A stretch of DNA of 46,444 nucleotides from Candidatus Poseidoniaceae archaeon. GTDB lineage: Archaea; Thermoplasmatota; Poseidoniia; Poseidoniales; Poseidoniaceae. Each line of letters starts with the position of its first letter. Position 1 is the first letter of the stretch. Below are positions 15,673 through 24,383 of the stretch, piece by piece. The DNA is taken from positions 1 through 46,444 of the forward strand of contig JAKURJ010000002.1 of NCBI GenBank assembly GCA_022452125.1, read 5' to 3'. The position numbers and the translations under genes are program-made. The notes under the pieces were generated by a model. The model saw only the letters and a list, made by a program, of their open reading frames with translations. It did not search any database and was not told the DNA's origin.

Positions 15673-17196
15673 TCAACGTAGACCGTCAACACGTGCCAGG
15701 ATTTCTTGAGGTCTGACGTAATATTCGGTAATGATTTGGCTTACTTGGTCTGCCTTACGGATATCATTCAGAACCATCCACTCAAGAATACGCTTACGAG
15801 TTCTTAGCTCCCTTCGCATCTCATCTTGACTGAAATTGATTTTTACCATGATTTTCTCAAGGACATACGACTTTCCAGAGAATATGAAATCGTCATTTGC
15901 TACATTCCATCTAAACACTTCATTGGTGATAACTTCCAGAGAGTTAGGGTCTATACCTACGATTTCTACAATCTGCTTGGTTCTTCTTACACGTCGTCCA
16001 TTGATACGGGTCTGAATCTGAATCGCACAAGCTTCCAGAGCAGGCAGCAATACACGAGGGATATCGATCGGTTTGTTCTCTAATCTGTGAACAAGTGAAG
16101 GCACTGAATCCGCGTGCACCGTTGAATAAGCACAGTGACCTGTTGCCATAGCCTGGAACAGAACATATGCTTCAGCACCACGAATCTCACCCACAATGAT
16201 GTACTCAGGTCGTTCACGAAGAGCAGCCTTTAGCAACTCGAATTCTCCGATTTCACCCTCGTTCGATTCACCACCGAATCCCTGTCTTGTTAGACCAGGG
16301 ACCCAGTTTGGTTGAGGGATGTTAACTTCACGAGTTGATTCGATACTTACAATCTTCATCTGCCATGGAATGAAAATACACATAGCGTTCAGCGTAGTTG
16401 TTTTCCCTGAAGCAGTACCGCCTACGAATAGCATCGGTACTTCATTCTGGAACGCTACCCAAAGGTATGCACCCATCAGCGAGGAGAGTGTACGGAAAGC
16501 GATGATATCACACGGTGAGAACGGGTCGTCCTTGAATCTTCGAATACAGAAAGCTGAACCACGGGTCGATACTTCACGGCCTAGTTTCATGACGATTCTT
16601 GAACCGTCCATCAGCGTTGCATCCAGCAATGGGTCAGCAACGGAAATGTGCTTACCACATCGCTGTGCCAATTTGATAACATATGATTCCAATTCCTCAT
16701 CTGTTTCCCAAACACAGGTGGTCTCTACAGATTCGAATTTCCTGTGGTACGCGAAAATTGGGACGTTGGTTCCGTCAAGCGAAACGTCTTCCACATTCGC
16801 ATCGTTCATCAGAACATCCATCTTTCCATATCCTACCAAATCTCTTCGCAGATAGTAGAATAACTTGGATTTGGACTTCTTGTTGATTTTCATTCCGTAT
16901 GCCTTGATGACCTTGTCCATAGCGGTGCGGAGGTACGCTGTTGGGTCTGCGTCGATTTCTTCGATGTTTGCTGTCAGTGAGCGAATGAAGATATCGAGTA
17001 GCTCATCACGCCATTCTTGCTCCTTCTTGTTCAAAGGAGGTTCGATGATTTGGTAGATGATATTCAGTGTTCTCTTGTCACGCACAATTCTTGCAAACGC
17101 ATGTGGTGGCATGACAGGATACTTGTCAAGTTCGTCATACATTGCTCGCTGTTGGTTGCGACCTCTTCTTTTTCCACCACCACTTTTCCTAGCCAT
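15673..17196 (-). CDS. Type IV pilus/secretion ATPase (TadA/FlaI/GspE family)
   Basis: A 507-residue hexameric assembly ATPase that powers pilus or archaellum-like filament assembly from the cytoplasmic face. The N-terminal domain contains GYGKMDVLMNDANVEDVSLDG, typical of the family. Walker A is GGTASGKTT (259-267), the Asp-box region is VSIESTREVNIPQ, Walker B is YIIVGEIRG (332-340), and the His-box is TGHCAYSTVHADS. The very basic N-terminus (RKSGGGKRRGRNQQR) is unusual and could contact nucleic acid or membrane. It is the first gene of the pilus cluster. Confidence 0.92.
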   Translation of the reverse strand: MARKSGGGKRRGRNQQRAMYDELDKYPVMPPHAFARIVRDKRTLNIIYQIIEPPLNKKEQEWRDELLDIFIRSLTANIEEIDADPTAYLRTAMDKVIKAYGMKINKKSKSKLFYYLRRDLVGYGKMDVLMNDANVEDVSLDGTNVPIFAYHRKFESVETTCVWETDEELESYVIKLAQRCGKHISVADPLLDATLMDGSRIVMKLGREVSTRGSAFCIRRFKDDPFSPCDIIAFRTLSSLMGAYLWVAFQNEVPMLFVGGTASGKTTTLNAMCIFIPWQMKIVSIESTREVNIPQPNWVPGLTRQGFGGESNEGEIGEFELLKAALRERPEYIIVGEIRGAEAYVLFQAMATGHCAYSTVHADSVPSLVHRLENKPIDIPRVLLPALEACAIQIQTRINGRRVRRTKQIVEIVGIDPNSLEVITNEVFRWNVANDDFIFSGKSYVLEKIMVKINFSQDEMRRELRTRKRILEWMVLNDIRKADQVSQIITEYYVRPQEILARVDGLR

Positions 17197-17251
17197 ACCT
17201 AGACCCCTGACACTTCGGTCACGGTCTGACTCGGTTAAGACCTTTCTCCAT

Positions 17252-17279
17252 TGTGAGAGGCCCTACGGGCCCTCTCACA
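17252..17279 (-). terminator. GC-rich hairpin at the 3' end of the UPF0200 gene
   Basis: Nine-base arms TGTGAGAGG and CCTCTCACA enclose a further CCC-TAC-GGG stem with one bulged C. The hairpin overlaps the UPF0200 stop codon and lies before the pilus ATPase gene. No T-run follows on the minus strand, so it may be a processing or insulating hairpin rather than a simple terminator. Confidence 0.5.
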
Positions 17280-17820
17280 GAGTATTCAGCCAAGCCGAAA
17301 CTTCGGATTGTAAATGCTCAAGATTGGATTCATTCGGGAACGAGATTTCTGCTTCCTCGATAATTGTATCAAGACCCCAACCGGTTTCTCTCTCGTCTCT
17401 CTTCTCAAGGTCGGATAAATCCCCATCCTCGGAGCGAGCACGAGATTGGACTCTTTCGAACCTCAATTGCTTGGATGCGGTTATCGCAACCACCTTGAAT
17501 GAATCACCCCAGTGATTCTGGAAAACTTCTCTCTCTGCAGTACCTCTGAGTCCTTCGATTAGAACGATACGATTGCTGTCGAGAAGATCGTCAACAGCAG
17601 CTATTAATCGATGCGCTAAAACATCGTCGCCATGTTCTGCGCGCATCTCTGTAGCGACCTCGCCGAAAACATGTGGCGCTTCTGGGATACCTCTGGCTTT
17701 TACTTCAGCCCTCACCATATCCCCCATAGAACGAACTGGGATGCCGGTTGCAGCGAGAATTGCAGCAAACTCGCCTTTGCCTGCAGCAGGCAATCCACTG
17801 ACTGCAATTACGAGGCCCAT
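17275..17820 (-). CDS. UPF0200-family P-loop nucleotide kinase-like ATPase
   Basis: A 181-residue archaeal P-loop protein of the UPF0200 (dephospho-CoA kinase-like) family. MGLVIAVSGLPAAGKGEF carries Walker A at the very N-terminus. SMGDMVRAEVKARGIP and the RIVLIEGLRGTAEREVF strand are family hallmarks, and a charged arginine-rich lid (RVQSRARSEDGDLSDLEKRD) follows. The substrate is not established for the family. The ATG at 17820 is chosen because relatives begin directly with the P-loop strand; an upstream in-frame start would overlap the transporter gene. It follows the ABC permease by 19 bases. Confidence 0.8.
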   Translation of the reverse strand: MGLVIAVSGLPAAGKGEFAAILAATGIPVRSMGDMVRAEVKARGIPEAPHVFGEVATEMRAEHGDDVLAHRLIAAVDDLLDSNRIVLIEGLRGTAEREVFQNHWGDSFKVVAITASKQLRFERVQSRARSEDGDLSDLEKRDERETGWGLDTIIEEAEISFPNESNLEHLQSEVSAWLNTL

Positions 17821-17839
17821 GGATTGGTCGCGTACGGTT

Positions 17840-19537
17840 TCAATTGTTGAACTCTGCCCTTCCCCATTTGCGGTCAAGCAGTTTCATCAACAAAATGGCT
17901 GCTGCCACTAGGCCAGCACTAACAGCTAGAATTCCTTTGAAGCCTGTAGCCATCCTATCGTTATCGAATTCGACGGCTTCGGCTTGCAAACCTTTGTCCT
18001 GAACTTGGTCAGCCCAATTCTCATAGAAGGAGACGTCTCCTTGGGTGAATGATAGAAGGAATAATGACAGCAGTGGAATGACTGTTCCAATCCAAAAACA
18101 TGTCATGATTTTTGCATCAAAAATCGCTTTATTGGGCGCAAGTCCCATCAGGAAGGCAGTCAGACAAACGATGTAGATACTATTCGCTATCATCACAATT
18201 AATCCAACTGGAAGAACCGCCCACTCATCTAATCTCCAAGCCATTAAGCACAGGAAAATTACTGAAATCCAGGTGGTCGCTAAGAAGTAAACAGTGACTT
18301 TTGCACGAATCAATTGTGGTACACTGAGTGGTAATCCATTCATGTGCTCGGGCGAGTCGAGAGCGGTTAGCCATGAGTAGAAATTGAATCCAAAGAAACC
18401 TAAGAATGGCGCATAAGATAACAGATTAATTGGAATCGGGGCCTCAGCAAAATCGACTAACCACGCCATCATTAGAAGTACGATGAGTGGAACCGAATAG
18501 GAGACAATCATTTTCTTGAGTGAACCTGAGCGAATTAGGTCGACGGTCTCCTTCGCTACAAGTAGTCTCAACGGCCCATTGCCGAGGAACTTCAGACGAT
18601 TCCATGCTGGCAAAAATATCTCCTTCTTTGAGACGACTTTTACTTCGAAATCATCCAAAACCAATTGTGATGCAGCCCATGCCAAAAATATCGATGCAGC
18701 CAATGCCGGGATTGCAAGTAAGAGCCCATCAGGTTGCTGTGTTGCTAACCCCCATAGGAAGTACTCACGAGGCATCAAACCGAGACCGATAACAGTACCA
18801 AGGCCGATTACGAATATAGGTGTTAATCGGCTGAACCAACCGCCTAATAGCCACAGTGAGGAAGCAATAAACGAGAATGCTAATCCTTGAGCAAGGGTTA
18901 CTGACATCGCAATCCAAGTTCTAGGAAGACTGCTGTATTCTAGAGGAGTTCTTACGCTGGTGAAATTTTCCAGCAAAATACCAATCGCCATTCCAGAAAT
19001 AACTGGAGTTAGAATGAGCATAACATAGTATGACAGGTCTTTGACATAATAAGCGAAATGTGCTGTTGGATTGGTCAATGGTTGGAGAGCAGGCGAAGCC
19101 AATAGGTAGTTCTTGGTACCCGTTCTAGCGAGCACTTTTTCCCGCCCTAAGAATGCGAAAGAACCCATTCCGAGACTGAAAAATAACAACGGTAGGTGCA
19201 GAGCAAAGCGCATCTCTTCCCAAGTGAAAGCATTAGCATCAGGGTCAGAGCCTTGAGCAGCTCCTTCTCCAACTAAAAACTGCAAACCAATTGTAGCCAC
19301 CATGGTTACCAAAGCAACCAACAATGGGAACAGAAGAATACGCCTTTTCTTAGCAAAATCCAAGTTTTCTCTGCATTCTTCAACAAACATTACTCTGAAT
19401 GTTGCTGAGAAAGCACTCCACCCGACCAGTGGCGTGTTTAGACGCATACCTCCATTGGATGAACCCAATGAATCTGGTAGAGATTTTTCCGAAAACTCAG
19501 ACCAATCTCGGCTGGAGATAGATGCGGACAGTTTCAT
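17840..19537 (-). CDS. ABC-2 type transporter permease
   Basis: A 565-residue polytopic membrane protein with roughly twelve hydrophobic segments, starting near residue 69 after a hydrophilic N-terminus. It has the general layout of ABC-2 exporter permeases, including FREYFLWGL-like and LLVAKETVDLIRSGSLKKMI elbow-helix segments. Its ATG overlaps the stop of the ATP-binding gene as ATGA, so the two form one transporter. Cargo is unknown; lipids, polysaccharide or drugs are typical for the family. Confidence 0.85.
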   Translation of the reverse strand: MKLSASISSRDWSEFSEKSLPDSLGSSNGGMRLNTPLVGWSAFSATFRVMFVEECRENLDFAKKRRILLFPLLVALVTMVATIGLQFLVGEGAAQGSDPDANAFTWEEMRFALHLPLLFFSLGMGSFAFLGREKVLARTGTKNYLLASPALQPLTNPTAHFAYYVKDLSYYVMLILTPVISGMAIGILLENFTSVRTPLEYSSLPRTWIAMSVTLAQGLAFSFIASSLWLLGGWFSRLTPIFVIGLGTVIGLGLMPREYFLWGLATQQPDGLLLAIPALAASIFLAWAASQLVLDDFEVKVVSKKEIFLPAWNRLKFLGNGPLRLLVAKETVDLIRSGSLKKMIVSYSVPLIVLLMMAWLVDFAEAPIPINLLSYAPFLGFFGFNFYSWLTALDSPEHMNGLPLSVPQLIRAKVTVYFLATTWISVIFLCLMAWRLDEWAVLPVGLIVMIANSIYIVCLTAFLMGLAPNKAIFDAKIMTCFWIGTVIPLLSLFLLSFTQGDVSFYENWADQVQDKGLQAEAVEFDNDRMATGFKGILAVSAGLVAAAILLMKLLDRKWGRAEFNN

Positions 19538-20313
19538 TCCTCCTCGCTGATTCCTTCATCGCTCATTCTTTCTGCTTCTTCAATCGAATGACCTACTAGT
19601 CGAATGAATACGTCTTCAAGAGTTTCAGTTTCTGATTCTTTCAACCCCTTGACAGTACCTGCTGCCAAAACCTTGCCATGGTTGATAATCGCCATCCTGT
19701 TACACATTCTCTCTGCCATTTCCAATACGTGTGAGCAAAGGAAAATGGTGCCTCCGTCCTTGACCATATCTAGTAGCCACTGTCGGCATTTACGTTGGTA
19801 AATTGGATCTAAATTCGCGAATGGTTCGTCGAGGAAAAGCAACTTTGGTTCATGGATAAACGCTGATGCTAGCATAACTTTCTGGCGTTGACCTTTGGAG
19901 AGGTCTTTGCACATAGTGTCCCTTTTTTCATCTAAACCAAACCAATCCATCCAATGCTCAACCTTCGAATCTAAGTCTTCTACTCCTCTGAGTTTACCTA
20001 CAAATTGCAAGAACTCACTTGGAGTGAGGTAAGACGGCGGTGATTCCGATTCTGGTACAATTCCGATGTTTGCTTTCAGCTTCTGTGGTTCTTTTGCTGC
20101 ATTGATTCCAAGAACTTCTACGGCTCCAATGCTAGGACGCAGTTGCCCTGTTAGTAATTTTATGAATGTCGACTTTCCAGCACCATTTGGACCGAATACA
20201 CCGAAGAATTCTCCCGAACTGACTTTGACATTTAATGGGTGAAGTGCAATAAAATCGCCATACCTTTTGCCCAAGTCTTTTGCGACTACCAAGGATTCTT
20301 CACTTTCGGACAC
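19534..20313 (-). CDS. ABC transporter ATP-binding protein
   Basis: A 259-residue ATPase. Walker A is GPNGAGKST, the signature is LSKGQRQKVMLA (a variant of LSGGQ), Walker B is LLFLDEPFANLDP, and the switch histidine is in CSHVLEMAERMC. It resembles the ATPases of ABC-2 exporters. The start codon is GTG, and it lies inside the right arm of an inverted repeat (20311-20348). It is paired with the overlapping permease gene. An acidic C-terminal tail (ERMSDEGISEEE) is present. Confidence 0.92.
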   Translation of the reverse strand: MSESEESLVVAKDLGKRYGDFIALHPLNVKVSSGEFFGVFGPNGAGKSTFIKLLTGQLRPSIGAVEVLGINAAKEPQKLKANIGIVPESESPPSYLTPSEFLQFVGKLRGVEDLDSKVEHWMDWFGLDEKRDTMCKDLSKGQRQKVMLASAFIHEPKLLFLDEPFANLDPIYQRKCRQWLLDMVKDGGTIFLCSHVLEMAERMCNRMAIINHGKVLAAGTVKGLKESETETLEDVFIRLVGHSIEEAERMSDEGISEEE

Positions 20314-20348
20314 ACATTCGGGGCGGCACTCAACATTTTCAATGTGTG
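20311..20348. promoter_or_regulatory. Inverted repeat spanning the ABC gene start codon
   Basis: Eight-base arms CACACATT (20311-20318) and AATGTGTG (20341-20348) are separated by 22 bases. On the minus strand the GTG start codon of the ABC ATPase falls within the second arm, so an RNA hairpin could cover the start. It could equally be a protein-binding dyad in the divergent promoter region shared with the hydratase gene. Confidence 0.4.
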
Positions 20349-20385
20349 CTTACAGATTGATTTGCTATGACTGTCTCGGAGTGCC

Positions 20386-21210
20386 ATGAGCGAAGTATTA
20401 GTTATCGAAGAAATACCTTGTGAAAACGGCGATGGAATGATTGCAAAGGTCACAATCAACCGCCCTGACAAGTTGAATGCGTTGAATCAAGATGTTACAT
20501 CTAGCATCAAGGAAATGTGCAAGTGGGCTGACGAAAATGATTCGATTAGATGTGTAGTGATTACTGGCGCCAAACCTAACCCTCCGCCTGAAGGCAAGAG
20601 AGCTAAGCCACACGCATTCGTTGCAGGTGCCGACATCACCGAATTCGTTGGAAAGGGTTCGAAAGAGATTAGAGAATTGTTCAGAGATAATGCAATCGAA
20701 GCAATTTGGAATCTGAACAAGCCGACAATCGCAATGGTAGATGGTTTTGCACTCGGCGGAGGATGTGAAGTAGCCTGTTCATGCGATATTCGAATCGCCA
20801 GTGAGCGCTCGATTTTCGGAACTCCTGAAATCAAATTGGGATTGATTCCTGGCTACGGAGGTTCACAAAGATTGGTTCATCTTGTCGGATATGGAAGGGC
20901 GATGGAGATGATGATGACTGGAAACAATGTAAGCGCTGAGGATGCTTACAGAATGGGCATCGTAAACCACCTGTGTACTCCTGATGACTTAGAGAGCAAA
21001 ACTATGGAGATCGCTCAAACAATTGCTTCGAAATCTATGCATACACTACGTGTTGCAAAACAGACTATTCGCGCTTCACTCGACAACGGAATTACCGATG
21101 GTGTTGAAATCGAGGCGATTGCATTCGCTAACTTATTCGATACTGAGGACAAGGAAATAGGCGTTCAAGCATTCCTTAACCGAAGCGAGCCCGAATGGAA
21201 GCATCGCTAG
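20386..21210 (+). CDS. Enoyl-CoA hydratase (crotonase)
   Basis: A 274-residue crotonase hydrating trans-2-enoyl-CoA to 3-hydroxyacyl-CoA. FVAGADITEF and GFALGGGCEVACSCD form the oxyanion hole. Both catalytic glutamates are present, E128 after GGGC and E148 in GTPEIKLGLIPGYGG. A proline-rich insertion (KPNPPPEGKRAKP, about 63-75) precedes the first motif. It stands alone in the divergent region opposite the ABC exporter. It would act before the 3-hydroxyacyl-CoA dehydrogenase at 2524-3408 in beta-oxidation. Confidence 0.92.
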   Translation: MSEVLVIEEIPCENGDGMIAKVTINRPDKLNALNQDVTSSIKEMCKWADENDSIRCVVITGAKPNPPPEGKRAKPHAFVAGADITEFVGKGSKEIRELFRDNAIEAIWNLNKPTIAMVDGFALGGGCEVACSCDIRIASERSIFGTPEIKLGLIPGYGGSQRLVHLVGYGRAMEMMMTGNNVSAEDAYRMGIVNHLCTPDDLESKTMEIAQTIASKSMHTLRVAKQTIRASLDNGITDGVEIEAIAFANLFDTEDKEIGVQAFLNRSEPEWKHR

Positions 21211-22097
21211 TCGTCATTAGCCATTTCATCCTTCAATGCAGCCAGTGCTCCTGAAGCACCCGGTGGCGGTGGAAGAGGGAGACCCAATTCTTCTGGTGAA
21301 GGCAAGCCCGCAGGTAGCGGAAGAGTTGCGGTTGTAGTCCTGTCCTCTTCGACAGCTACGAAGCCTTCATCCAATGGGACTCTCAACTTCAGAATAGTAG
21401 ATTCATCAATTCTAACCAGTGATGCACCATAGACGTGCCCTGCTTCAGCATTTGCAGGCTCAACTAAGATGTTGTGACCGTGGTCATCGCTTTGAATCAA
21501 GCCAACTAAGTCCTCTCCTGAACTGTGCTCTTCCCACATCTTTGCAGTGGAGGCTCTGATCTCTGCCATCTGGTCTCGACGCCTTTCTTCGATTCTTGCA
21601 CGAATACGAGAATGGCGGTCTCTCTTTTCTTGAATGTGTGCTGTGATATTCGCATCTTCGATAGATTGTGGAGATACCTCTACAACAAATTCATCCGCCA
21701 CATGGACTTCCTCTACAGTGACTACGACCTCTTCTAGGTCGTCATCAGGTTCGACTACAATGTCGTTTGATTCTTCTTCTTGACGACTAGCCGCAACCTT
21801 AGCCATCTTTCTTTCTCGTAGCGATGCGCCATCCATGCTGTCTTCGACTACAACTTCGGGAATATCCACAGATGGTTCTGGTGAAACATTGGCAGAAGTC
21901 TGTTGGTTGACAACAGTTCTAGCGGCTGGTTTCTTGTTTGCAGGAGCGTCTCCTAAGTAGACCCAAATGATTGCCAGTAGCAGGATTACACCCACAAATG
22001 CCCAGCGACTATTATCATCCAATTGAGCCTGCATCATGAAGAATGTGACTATACCCGCAACTAGTAGAGTGAATACTACAAGTCTTGAAGTCTTCAT
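21207..22097 (-). CDS. Membrane-anchored acidic protein of unknown function
   Basis: A protein of about 296 residues with two hydrophobic helices close to the N-terminus (about 3-21 and 30-47). A long acidic, low-complexity region follows (VVEPDDDLEEVVVTVEEVHV), then a basic coiled segment (EKRDRHSRIRARIEERRRDQ), a compact domain (HGHNILVEPANAEAGHVYGA), and a proline-rich tail (LPLPPPPG). The ATG at 22097 lies five bases after GGTGA; a GTG within that motif is not preferred. Possibly an adaptor tethered to the membrane. No family recognised. Confidence 0.65.
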   Translation of the reverse strand: MKTSRLVVFTLLVAGIVTFFMMQAQLDDNSRWAFVGVILLLAIIWVYLGDAPANKKPAARTVVNQQTSANVSPEPSVDIPEVVVEDSMDGASLRERKMAKVAASRQEEESNDIVVEPDDDLEEVVVTVEEVHVADEFVVEVSPQSIEDANITAHIQEKRDRHSRIRARIEERRRDQMAEIRASTAKMWEEHSSGEDLVGLIQSDDHGHNILVEPANAEAGHVYGASLVRIDESTILKLRVPLDEGFVAVEEDRTTTATLPLPAGLPSPEELGLPLPPPPGASGALAALKDEMANDD

Positions 22098-22136
22098 GCT
22101 GCTCACCTCAACCCAAAACGCTCACACTCAAGAATA

Positions 22137-22781
22137 TCACCCAAGCATGTCGAGATTAGAAAGCAGACCTTCAAGCGCTCTGTGCCTGTGAGAATAGTTC
22201 TGCTTATCTTCTAACGATATGCCACCAAATGGTTTGCCGTGTGTGCTTTTTGCACCCATTTCTCCAATCGGCAAAGCGTTACCATCCTCATCTAAATCGG
22301 TAGGAATGAATATTGGGTCGAATCCAAATCCGTCTCCTGTAACAGCTTGATGTGCTATTCTTCCCGGACAAACTCCCTCAGACACTATGGTTTGGCCGTC
22401 CTTGTATAAAACGGCAACTGCTCTAAATTCTGCTTTCCTAAGATTGCCATCTTGGATTGGGTCATCACTCTTGAGGTGGTCCATAAGTTTGAGAATACCA
22501 TGAACATCTAGAGTGTTCAAAGCATAGGATGAGTAGACGCCAGGGAATCCATTTAATGCATCTACGAACAACCCCGCATCTTCCACCAATAACATGTCAT
22601 TAGAGTTAGGAAGATGCGGTATAGCTTGCTCGATTTTTGATAGTGCTACTATTTCCAAATCGTCGGCCTGAGGTTCAGTCGCCTCAAATTCAAACTGCTT
22701 AACCTCAATGCCGTAACCAGCGAAGTATTGCCTCGCTTCCTCTACCTTGCCCTGATTAGTGGTCATGAACCAGATGGTCAT
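22137..22781 (-). CDS. XTP/dITP diphosphatase (RdgB/HAM1 family)
   Basis: A 214-residue house-cleaning enzyme that hydrolyses ITP, dITP and XTP to the monophosphates, keeping deaminated purines out of DNA and RNA. Family motifs are TTNQGKVEEARQYF at the N-terminus, LLVEDAGLFVDALNGFPGVYS in the centre, DGFGFDPIFIP, and KSTHGKPFGGISLEDKQNYSHR at the C-terminus. The ATG at 22781 is where the family's first strand begins; longer starts run into the divergent crcB gene. Confidence 0.9.
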   Translation of the reverse strand: MTIWFMTTNQGKVEEARQYFAGYGIEVKQFEFEATEPQADDLEIVALSKIEQAIPHLPNSNDMLLVEDAGLFVDALNGFPGVYSSYALNTLDVHGILKLMDHLKSDDPIQDGNLRKAEFRAVAVLYKDGQTIVSEGVCPGRIAHQAVTGDGFGFDPIFIPTDLDEDGNALPIGEMGAKSTHGKPFGGISLEDKQNYSHRHRALEGLLSNLDMLG

Positions 22782-22846
22782 AATTCGCCCTCTGCTGGTA
22801 AGGCTCTTGAGCATGTTTGATAGAGTTGCCCCGACAAGAGCGTTTT

Positions 22847-23200
22847 GTGAATTCGTATATTGCAGTGGCATTCGGAGGTGCAATAGGTGCAACGCTACGC
22901 TTCGCTGTCAGCGAATGGATAGGAAATCCACAGGGTACGCTGGTTGTAAACGCGGTCGGCTCACTCTTGCTAGGTGTTTGTATGGCTGCATTGGCAAGTG
23001 AGATGATTTCAAAGGAGTTGACTTTACTTTTGGGCACTGGTATACTCGGAGCATTCACAACAATGTCGACCTTTTCAGTCGAAACTATTGAAATGTGGGG
23101 TGACGACTCTACCAAAGCGGTTGGATATGTGCTATTGACAATGGTATTGTGCCCTCTATTGGCCTTGTGTGGCTGGAAAGCTTTCGAGACTATTGCTTGA
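22847..23200 (+). CDS. crcB: CrcB/Fluc fluoride channel
   Basis: A small membrane protein (117 residues from GTG 22847, 127 from TTG 22817) with four hydrophobic helices. Signature segments are GGAIGATLRF, GTLVVNAVGSLLLGV and GILGAFTTMSTFSVE, with the asparagine and TMSTFS residues of the fluoride pore. It exports toxic fluoride as a dual-topology dimer. The GTG start gives the usual N-terminal length; neither start has a Shine-Dalgarno. No recognisable fluoride riboswitch precedes it, since the upstream space is the divergent rdgB gene. Its 3' end overlaps nadA. Confidence 0.88.
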   Translation: MNSYIAVAFGGAIGATLRFAVSEWIGNPQGTLVVNAVGSLLLGVCMAALASEMISKELTLLLGTGILGAFTTMSTFSVETIEMWGDDSTKAVGYVLLTMVLCPLLALCGWKAFETIA

Positions 23201-24320
23201 TAGAAAGCATTCTCTCCAAAGCAATTTTTGCCCCTTCCTGCACTTCTGGTGCAACTATAACTTGGTTTGGAACCTCGCCATCCGCTAATCTTTCCAGTAC
23301 ATCCATCAAGTATGCTGGATGAATCATGTACATCGTTGAACAGGGGCAGATTGTCGGCTCTAGACACTGAATGTGAAGGTCCTCATGTTGTGCATCTAAT
23401 CTTGCAACCATGTTGATTTCAGTTCCAACCGCGATGTGAGTGCCTGGTTCTTGCTCAGCAACGAATCTTCGAATATATTCTGTACTACCGTTAGCATCAG
23501 CTGCTTCCACAACCTCCATTGGGCATTCGGGATGAACGACAACTACACCGTTCGGGTGTTCTTTCCTAAACGCCTCAATCTGAGGAACTGTGAATCTCTT
23601 GTGCACTGAACAGAATCCATGCCAGAGCACAATTTTGACGCCTTCGGGAATTGTATTTTCCTCACCTGGTGTCCAAACGGACATCTTGTCCAATGGAATG
23701 CCCATGGATAGACCTGTATTTCGACCTAAGTGCTGGTCTGGGAAGAACAGAACTGCACCGTTCGGGCCTGCTCTATCATATGCCCATTCTAGAATGCCGG
23801 ATGCATTTGAAGAAGTACAGACTATTCCTCCGTGGCGTCCACAGAAGTCCTTGAGTTCAGCTGCACTATTCATGTAAGTTACAGGAATCAAACACGATTC
23901 CCCTTCCTTGGCTGTTGCTGGGTCGCTCAATCCGGATTTAGCTAGAATCTCTTCCCAAGCAACTTCGACTTCGTCTAGGGCAGCCATGTCTGCCATCGAA
24001 CAACCTGCACGCATATTTGGCAGAATCACTCTCTGCTCATCAGATGTTAGAATGTCTGCGGATTCTGCCATGAAGTGAACACCGCAGAAAACAATGTTCT
24101 TGGCTTTAGATTGTGCTGCTAATTCAGAGAGAAGAAATGAATCTCCTAACAGGTCAGCATGCATGACAATCTGGTCTCTTTGGTAATGGTGACCTAAGAT
24201 CAGTAAATCATCGCCCATCTGTTCTTTCAACTCTGCTATCCTATCAGCGATAGCCGCTTCTTCAGGACCCATTGCATCATTGGTGAAGTCAATGGCGCAC
24301 ATCGGCAATGACACAGTCAT
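23190..24320 (-). CDS. nadA: Quinolinate synthase NadA
   Basis: A 376-residue [4Fe-4S] enzyme condensing iminoaspartate with dihydroxyacetone phosphate to quinolinate in NAD synthesis. Family motifs are LGHHYQRDQIVMHADLLGDS, the first cluster cysteine in VFCGVHFMAE, the second in HGGIVCTSSNASG or nearby, FFPDQHLGRNTG, VHPECPMEV, and the terminal CLEPTICPCSTMYMI. Length fits the long archaeal/bacterial form. No nadB or nadC lies nearby. A short palindrome stands directly before its ATG. The 3' end overlaps crcB by 11 bases. Confidence 0.93.
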   Translation of the reverse strand: MTVSLPMCAIDFTNDAMGPEEAAIADRIAELKEQMGDDLLILGHHYQRDQIVMHADLLGDSFLLSELAAQSKAKNIVFCGVHFMAESADILTSDEQRVILPNMRAGCSMADMAALDEVEVAWEEILAKSGLSDPATAKEGESCLIPVTYMNSAAELKDFCGRHGGIVCTSSNASGILEWAYDRAGPNGAVLFFPDQHLGRNTGLSMGIPLDKMSVWTPGEENTIPEGVKIVLWHGFCSVHKRFTVPQIEAFRKEHPNGVVVVHPECPMEVVEAADANGSTEYIRRFVAEQEPGTHIAVGTEINMVARLDAQHEDLHIQCLEPTICPCSTMYMIHPAYLMDVLERLADGEVPNQVIVAPEVQEGAKIALERMLSIKQ

Positions 24321-24321
24321 G

Positions 24322-24334
24322 GTTGAGCCTCAAC
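24322..24334. promoter_or_regulatory. Palindrome adjoining the nadA start
   Basis: GTTGAG and CTCAAC flank one C, giving a 13-base dyad that begins two bases from the nadA start codon. The position is suitable for a repressor of NAD synthesis or for a feature of a leaderless promoter. No regulator is known from the window. Confidence 0.3.
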
Positions 24335-24383
24335 TATCGGTAGTAGTGCCCCTTTTTCAACCATACACTTCCTCGCTTATACA

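Noticed and set aside
18000..18900. Plus-strand open frames across the ABC permease
   Set aside because: They mirror the minus-strand permease codons and show no domain or start signal.
22756..23367. Open frame of 203 codons on the minus strand across crcB
   Set aside because: It overlaps clear crcB and rdgB sequence, has no family motifs and no start signal.
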